NCBI GenBank assembly: GCA_029204225.1 | Contig: CM055098.1 | Location: 50,343,134-50,407,133 of the forward strand | DNA: 64,000 nucleotides | From: Diphasiastrum complanatum | Taxonomy: Eukaryota; Streptophyta; Lycopodiopsida; Lycopodiales; Lycopodiaceae | Direction of reading: 5' to 3' | Shown: piece by piece, positions 57,840 to 64,000 of the stretch | How positions within the stretch are numbered: position 1 is the first letter of the stretch | Layout of the letters: every line of letters begins with the position of its first letter | The notes under the pieces: model-generated | Databases searched by the model: none | The model's input: the letters and a program-made list of their open reading frames with translations, nothing else | Told to the model about the DNA's origin: nothing | Position numbers and translations under genes: made by a program

Positions 57840-59380
57840 ATGCGGGGATGGGCCTCAGGCTATTCTTATTCGTGTTTTTTGTTCAATTAAAAATGCTTCA
57901 GGACTACGAATCAACTATGGTTCAATAATATATTTATCAATGTTTAGATAGGCCACACCCTAGTCTTATATATTGAATGTGTTAACAAAGATATAGATGG
58001 ACATTGGTCCCACTTGAAATGTTGGCTTAGATTTGGACATCAAAACACATGTTTAAAAGTTTTCCTAGCAAAATCAATTTTTTTCAAGAGTTGTGCTTAT
58101 CTAATTTTGATTTCTAGAATGTGGAATCTCTTAGTTGAGTCCTCTTGTTTCTATTTTTGAGTAAATAAAAACTTTGCATGATGTTTTTTTTGTTTAGTTT
58201 TGATAAATATTTTTTTTCAACATTTTTATGTGAAGGGAGACTATCTTCAAAAAATCTCACAAAAAATTGGTTTTGATGGAATGGTCTTGAGAGACCTTGC
58301 TTGTTAACCTTATATGGGCCCTCGCCATTTGAATATTGTTGATACTTCACAAGCATTAGTCCCTTTTAGTGGTACACTCCTTTGACAACAATCTATTGTG
58401 GTGCAAGAATTCCTAGTTGTTCAATTCACTATCTTGCTCAATTGATTTGGTTATTATACCACCCAAGTCTTTGGATCAAATTTGATGATCTTTTTAGAAG
58501 TTTTCAAAGATAATGTAATCACATCCCCAATTATGGAGTGCATCTAAAGCATAATTCCATGATCCATAATCTACTTAGCAAAGCCTTGAATTCTATGGCA
58601 TGCTCAAAGATCGCTTATACAAACTTCATGCAAATGATTACAATCTATGATTGTAGGAAATCTAATGTGGCAAGAACTTTAAAACTTTATCATATATGTT
58701 TGGGGGTCATTTCTAAAACTTACTCATGTCTAGCATTTTTTGTCACATGATATATCATATTCATGCTCCATTGTTGCTAAACTTGTAATCATCTTTGATC
58801 GATTTGATTTTTTACCATCCAAGTTTCTGAAATTTTCACATGATTCATCATTTTTGTGCTCCATTATTCTTGATGAACTTGCCATTATCCTCAATCAATT
58901 TGCCTCATTTACCACCCGTGTCTTTGGATGAACTTTTGTAAACTTATCTCAAGCAATCCCATCCCCAATCATGGAATGCTTTTGAAACATAGATAATTGA
59001 GATAGCAAAGCCTTAAGCTTTATGACATGCTTAGAAGATTTTGATGTAGTACCATACATTTCTTGTCATATGTGTGATAAATAATGCTTGAAGATCCTGC
59101 TTACAAAGCACCAAGAGGGACACCAGTGAAACCACCCAACCAAGTAGAAGCTAGAGATCAATGCACAATAGCTTCACCCCTCGAGCCACGATGTGTGAAT
59201 GCTAATGTGGAGAGATGACATGCAACTAGAGAATAAAGGCCATTAATGGAAGAGACTAAGTTTCCACAAGGATATGTTAGATCCTAGTGGCACTTGTGCA
59301 TGTGCCCATGCAACCCTATTGCATATCAACATAACCTCAATTACTATTAATGGTCTTCAACATTCATATAGCCACACACC
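57840..59380. other. Unassigned stretch with degenerate repeats
   Basis: AT-rich. Related units occur at about 58443-58640, 58765-58860 and 58891-59035 (shared ACCACCC..GTCTTTGGAT, CATCCCCAAT.ATGGA, TAGCAAAGCCTT). Around 59100-59340 there are words like ACCACCCAACCAAG recalling the 3468/50999 LTR, too weak to call. Confidence 0.4.
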
Positions 59381-59383
59381 ATG

Positions 59384-60606
59384 TATTATGTCCATGATTG
59401 AACTAACTTTGAATCTGTGTCCTATAAGGAGGCCAAAAGGCCTATCTAGACTCGTGTATTAATTATGATTATGAGAGGTTGGGGCTCCCATGGTATGAAA
59501 TCATAATTAATGATTTGGAGGCATAAACCCATGATGGTGGAAGTGAATTACTGGTCTGTGGCAGATGTGGCCCAATTAGGCTATTGACGTGTCTTAGTGA
59601 GGTGTCCCAATTCACTACTAGTTGGGGAGGGCATTGGAGGCTATAAGTATACCCATAGCTCTCTTCAGGAAGTTAGATACTATTGGTGTGACATGTCTCC
59701 CATATGGTGAGTTCTTGCCTGTGCTCCATAGCTTTGGAGCTATGTTCAATTTATCTAGGTTTGGCTGGGTTGGTTTGATGCAGCATCCATTTTCTATGTG
59801 TATTTGGAGCTGACATCCTAGTTTGTGATCTTGGTTGATCATGAAAGTGATATCAAAGCACCACATCTTTCATGTAAACCAACTTAAGAGAAGTTTACAC
59901 AAAGGGTATTGTTTGAGTTTTGGAGATCAATTGGACCTATTGGAAGAGTCATCAAGTAGAACCATTTTTCAAACCCAAAAAGATGGTGGATTCTAGACCC
60001 AAATGATTATGCAGTCATATAGCTACCAAACATATGGTTTGATGGAAAGGCTATATAGATGATGACAACTCTCAGAAACAAGGGGATAGCCTTAGAAAGA
60101 ACTTTTGGGAACAAGGGAATAGCCTTAGAAAGGATTTTTTTAACTTTTAACAAAACTTGTTTGAGGGGTGAAATATGTCATGTCCATGATTGAGCTGACT
60201 CCGGATCTGTATTTTGTACGGAGGTCAGAAGGCCTCTCTTGATTCATGTATTGATTATGATTATGAGTTGTTCAAGAGCTTATGATATTAGATTATAATT
60301 AGTCGTTTGGAGGTGCAAAATCCATGATGGTAGATTTATGTGGAACTAGTAGTGACTCATTGATCAATGGCATATGTGGCTACTAATGTGTCCCAGTGAG
60401 GTGTCCCAGTTCACTCCTAGTTGGGATAGGGCCTTGGAGGGTATAAGTAATACCCATAGGCCTCTCAAGGAAACCTGATTAATTTGTGAATTATAGCTAT
60501 ATGATGTTAGTGTGACATCTCTCTTATATAGTGAGTTCTTGTTACTAGTCCATAGCTTGTAAACTTTATCTGATTGATCTAAATTTGGTTGGGTTGGTTT
60601 GATCCA
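59384..60606 (+). mobile_element. TRIM-like non-autonomous LTR element
   Basis: Two directly repeated LTRs: 59384-59782 (starts TATTATGTCC, mutated TG) and 60176-60606 (starts TGTCATGTCC). Both end GGTTTGAT(G/C)CA. They align along their length with substitutions and small indels. Between them lie only about 390 bp, with a Met-type primer-like TGATATCAAAGC (59848-59859) at the left and a purine run GAGGGGTGAAATA ending at 60175. The interior has no protein frame and a small internal duplication (GGGATAGCCTTAGAAAG). The primer site is 65 bp from the LTR end, so the LTR may extend further. No target duplication was found. Confidence 0.75.
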
Positions 60607-61445
60607 CTAGCCTAAGTGGTTGAAGTCTTCAAAGTCACCGAAGTGTCTGAAGTCTTCGAAGTTTGTCAAATGATGTCCAATATGTCAGATTCACCTATGA
60701 GCGATTTCTCGTGTATTTCTGCAAACCGTGTAGGAACACGAAGAGAAATGCAGAACTGGATACTAAGTGGATGAAGATTATAGATCGGTTAGTCGATAAG
60801 CAAGAGAACAATCCAACAAAAGGATACATTGTAAAGTTTGATGGTGATGCTTGTTTCATTAGAAAGGAAGAAATCTCGATTGCTAGGGGCAATAGACAAG
60901 GTAGGCTTTTCAAGTCTGATGCTTTTGACACTTCGTATGAATCACAGTTAATTGTTCCACTTGAATTGAAGCTTAATACTTGCCTTAACCGTTTAGCAAG
61001 TAAATTTTTAAGAAGTACCAATTGGATGGATGCCAGCTCATTATGGCCAAGCGGCCATTAAAGATCTACGACCTAATTAGCTATCCTATTGGACATGCCG
61101 CATTTTGCTTAGTATAAATAAGCCAATCATACTTCTATTATTTCCAAGTGATTGTAATGCATTTACAGAGTATTGTAACAGCTCTCTCAAGCTTTCAAGC
61201 TTGAATACTCTTGAGCATTCTAGTTCAGTTCTTTAGAGTTCATTATAGAGTTTTTCTATTAGCGCTTACTACTTATCAGCGGAAGTGCAGTCAGACAGAG
61301 ATTATCAGTTACTCAGAGATAGCCTAGAGTACGTGGTTTCTATCTGCAATTATCTTGTGTTCATCATCATCTATTGCTATGTTGAATCAATCTATCCTTT
61401 ATTGCATTCAGTATTATGTCAGAATGTATGCATTTCTGCGATTGT
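60607..61445 (+). repeat. Copia LTR, plus strand, 3' truncated
   Basis: Alignable to the minus-strand LTR at 986-1742 around GGATGGATGC, the TATA box (TATAAATA, 61113-61120), CTCTCAAGC..TTGAATACTC..GAGCATTCTAG, and TTGAATCAAT..TTATTGCATTCAG..ATGTATGCATTT. It lacks the last third and no primer site follows. Its left part has GAAGTCTTC words like the LTR at 55 kb. It begins right after the TRIM-like element. Confidence 0.62.
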
Positions 61446-61961
61446 TTTGTACATTAGGGGAAATATGGGCTCAAAATGGGCCCTTTAAAAAGTTTCACTT
61501 TAGAGAGAGAATGCAAACCGATAACTTCTGATTGCCGTTTTTCGAGTTTTCGGCCTTGCTCAATGTTTAACTGGTATGGTTAACCTTAGACATTAGTTAG
61601 TTAAGCATGAGATGTAATAACTTCTCTGCATGCTCATTTCAAAATTTGGGGCTAGAGCTTTAAGACTAAAAATCTGGTGTGCTCACTGCAAAAACTGAAG
61701 CAGGAGTAGCAGAACTTTTGAAATTTTTGTATGCTTATAGTGAAATATGAGGCGGGACGATTTTTCAACGCGAAATAGACATTACAAAAGTAAGGTATGC
61801 TAGATCTATTCATGTTGACTTATTGTAGTTTGAAGCATTTACGGATTGTAGCTTTCAACAATGGCAATGTTCCATTTGCATGTTGCTCTTCCTATGGAAT
61901 GCACTCCAATTATTAAGAAAAAATTTAAAGTGTAGAGAATGTTGCTGCAATAGTTAGAGAA
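61446..61961. other. Unassigned stretch after the LTR
   Basis: AT-rich, no motif. No primer-binding site is visible. Confidence 0.45.
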
Positions 61962-62380
61962 TTGAGAATGAATAATCATATGAATATAGATTTGTGGGTG
62001 GATGGATCAATTTATCCTAATGATCTAGCTACCAATTTGTGTCTAGATTTTAAGTTCGTAACTCATATTCTCATATTTGTATGTGAAGGAAATAGTGGAT
62101 TACTTGGAAATTGTCAAAGGTTGCGTGATATTGGAATGCATAGCATATCTTGTCTTAATCAGCAATTACAGTATGCTAATCAACAATTGCAACGTGCAAA
62201 TCAATAATTGCTTCATTATGTGCAATACACTAGTGCTGAAAACAATGCACTCAAGCATGCTATGTCAGAGTTGAATGCTACTATCAATACTCTTCAGGGA
62301 TCAAACCAAGAAATGTTAGAATCCATGGAAAAGTTGCGATCCGAGAGTCCTCTCTCAAATTCAAAACATCCTCTATAGAA
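61962..62380 (+). CDS. Hypothetical coiled-coil frame with one stop
   Basis: The frame opens at 61962 and reads to CLNQQLQYANQQLQRANQ, a TAA at 62205, then continues in the same frame: YTSAENNALKHAMSELNATI, NTLQGSNQEMLESMEKLRSE, to a stop near 62378. The second half has strong heptad character and the NQQLQ unit is repeated. It may be a decayed coiled-coil protein of a transposon or host gene. A CT-poor acidic stretch (62540-62670) may belong to it. Confidence 0.35.
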
Positions 62381-62912
62381 ATATAATTGTCACTATTTAT
62401 AAAATATACAGGAATATTGAGTAGAGTTAACTGATTATTAGGAGATGCAGATAACTGCAGGTGCTTGAGTGGATGATTCTCCATGGTGAATGACTGGGAT
62501 CGTAGGAAATAGAATTAGGGAGGATTATAGAACGAGGGAGAGTTTTCTAATAATCTGAAACCATAGATGCTTCAGCTTCAACCCCTATATCAGTATCTAC
62601 ATCATCTACATCAATTGGAGCAGATGCAGAAATCGATTTAGAGATCATAGAAAAGCATGACTCTCAACTTGAGGAATGATTCTCAAGTTGATACAGATAA
62701 AAAGTTGTCTCCCTTGATGTGGATGAGACACATGTACATAAAAATTTTATACAAATATATTTGTATTTTTCTATGGTTATTCTTACATGTTTGTTTTCAG
62801 ATTATTATTTCATGTTATTATTCATTCATCTTCAATTTATATGGTGTTCCTACATGTTTGTTTTTCATAGCCTTTGTCTGCCTTGCCTTTACCATGGTTT
62901 TTTTTGGATAAG

Positions 62913-63008
62913 TTCAGAAGATGATCTGATTGAACCTTTGTCACAACCAATCCAAACATGCGGCATAAGTTCACTCAGATAAGCTTTGATCAGATCATCT
63001 TCTGATCA
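62913..63008. repeat. Inverted repeat / hairpin
   Basis: TCAGAAGATGATCTGAT (62914-62930) and ATCAGATCATCTTCTGA (about 62989-63005) are perfect inverted copies with a spacer of about 58 bp. TCCAAACATG and TCCAAATATG lie inside and just outside. It could be the end of a small inverted-repeat element. Confidence 0.6.
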
Positions 63009-63524
63009 TATCCAAATATGCCAAGACAAGGACAATACAGACCAAGAAAATGAAGACAAAAAATCCAACCGATATCGTAACACGCCCAAGACTTCAACAA
63101 GGACAAGCATCGACTCGATATCTGATTGTAGTGGTCACTGGAGTTCAAGTGCCCGAAGATCTCCCCAATGGAGATAATGCATTTTTGGTAGGAGACAATT
63201 AAGCTTGTAATCAAAAACTAATATCCAGTTGCAATTACATTGTGTCCTCCACCATGGAAATGGAGATCATAGAAAAGAAGTAGCCTCATAGAAAAAGTGA
63301 CTCATAGAATAGATCATAGAAAAAGTGATTCATATATTTTCAAAAATGATGTATACAAAAAATTATATTATTCAAAATCTATGGATCTTCAATTTCGATG
63401 GATGTTCCAATGTCTTTGCATTTTATATGCTCTTCCTGCCTTGCTCTAAAACCTGCACGAGAGAAATTGTTTTAGTTAGTTTATTTAAAAAAAAAACACT
63501 AAGAAAATGAAAAAATGAAAAATT

Positions 63525-63926
63525 TCATATGGCATAACGTACCTTTACACCATTCAATTGAGTTTGATAGTACTGAGGTAGATCGAATTGCAACATGTCT
63601 AGTTCTGATCGAATGTAACACCAATCTTGCTCAGCCTCAACCATTGCAAGAATGTTGTCATTTCTTTTCATTGTTATTTGAAGTTGCTCTTCAGGGTTTA
63701 TTCCAAAATCTTGATCAAGTGGCTTCCACTCATTTTTGCATTTTATCCATCTTCTATGATACAGCAGCAAAGTGAGCATTTGTTTTTCGATGTGATACCT
63801 AAATGTCATTGATGAGTTACATACTCTGCACTCAACTTGCTGATTTTGTTTCGTATCCCAACCATCATCCAACAATTCAACGATTATTTCAACACTCAAG
63901 TCCTTACAAACAAACATTGTTTTCAT
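63525..63926 (-). CDS. Hypothetical coding-like frame, unknown
   Basis: 134-codon minus frame starting ATGAAAACAATG: VEIIVELLDDGWDTK, VECRVCNSSMTFRYHIEKQM, NILAMVEAEQDWCYIRSELD. C-x2-C followed by a His recalls a zinc-finger (BED-like CxxC..H), as found in hAT-type transposon proteins, but the second His pair is not clear. The composition is coding-like. No homologue recognised. Confidence 0.35.
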   Translation of the reverse strand: MKTMFVCKDLSVEIIVELLDDGWDTKQNQQVECRVCNSSMTFRYHIEKQMLTLLLYHRRWIKCKNEWKPLDQDFGINPEEQLQITMKRNDNILAMVEAEQDWCYIRSELDMLQFDLPQYYQTQLNGVKVRYAI

Positions 63927-64000
63927 TCTCTAAACATTGCATTTGGAAAAAAAAAATCAACAAAAATAGGAAAAGGTAAATACCAACTTAATCTATTATT

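Noticed and set aside
59090-59380. A third member of the TGTAAAGACC LTR family
   Set aside because: Only short words such as ACCACCCAACCAAG agree; no start, end or primer site could be placed.

Overview
This is nuclear DNA from a land plant with a large, retrotransposon-rich genome. The evidence is spliced genes with GT-AG introns, plant-type Ty1/copia and Ty3/gypsy elements with initiator-Met-tRNA primer-binding sites, LINEs, candidate MITEs, and long CT/GA/CA microsatellites. One small housekeeping gene carries an 11.6-kb intron full of transposons, which suggests a gymnosperm-like (or fern-like) genome. That lineage is an inference; nothing here fixes the species. || Layout: 1-3750 holds two degenerate copia copies on the minus strand around one LTR, the distal one cut by another LTR. 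5124-21094 (+) is a complete ten-exon Maf/ASMTL-N-type nucleotide pyrophosphatase gene. Its intron 2 contains a rearranged LINE (8.56-10.42 kb) and a gypsy element with an open 1541-codon gag-pol frame (11.4-16.1 kb). 22.6-24.5 kb has plus-strand gypsy and copia debris and one copy of an ultra-short tRNA-like retroposon. 26.7-36.9 kb (-) holds spliced exons of an unrecognised host gene, whose presumed introns contain a chromovirus with its 3' end inverted, a LINE fragment and a tandem repeat. 40.2-40.7 kb is a clean solo LTR. 45.7-46.3 kb (-) is an F-box exon. 46.8-48.2 kb has a copia fragment and a possible DNA-transposon protein. 51-53.2 kb has an LTR carrying the second tRNA-like retroposon, and a decayed protein of unknown type. 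54.2-57 kb has a copia LTR/gag and a gypsy pol pseudogene with a copia RT fragment spliced into it. 59.4-60.6 kb is a TRIM-like element with two LTRs around a ~0.4-kb interior. 60.6-61.45 kb is another copia LTR, and the right end has unidentified coding-like pieces. || The most unusual signal is an 86-88-bp tRNA-like sequence present twice (23530-23615 minus, 51208-51295 plus). The two copies have the same 3' end and perfect target-site duplications of 14 and 17 bp. The LTR that contains the second copy has a related copy at 3468 with an empty site. This looks like an active-in-the-past, body-less SINE family. No operon-like or defence-type system was seen. The host genes are ordinary and the rest is transposon layering.
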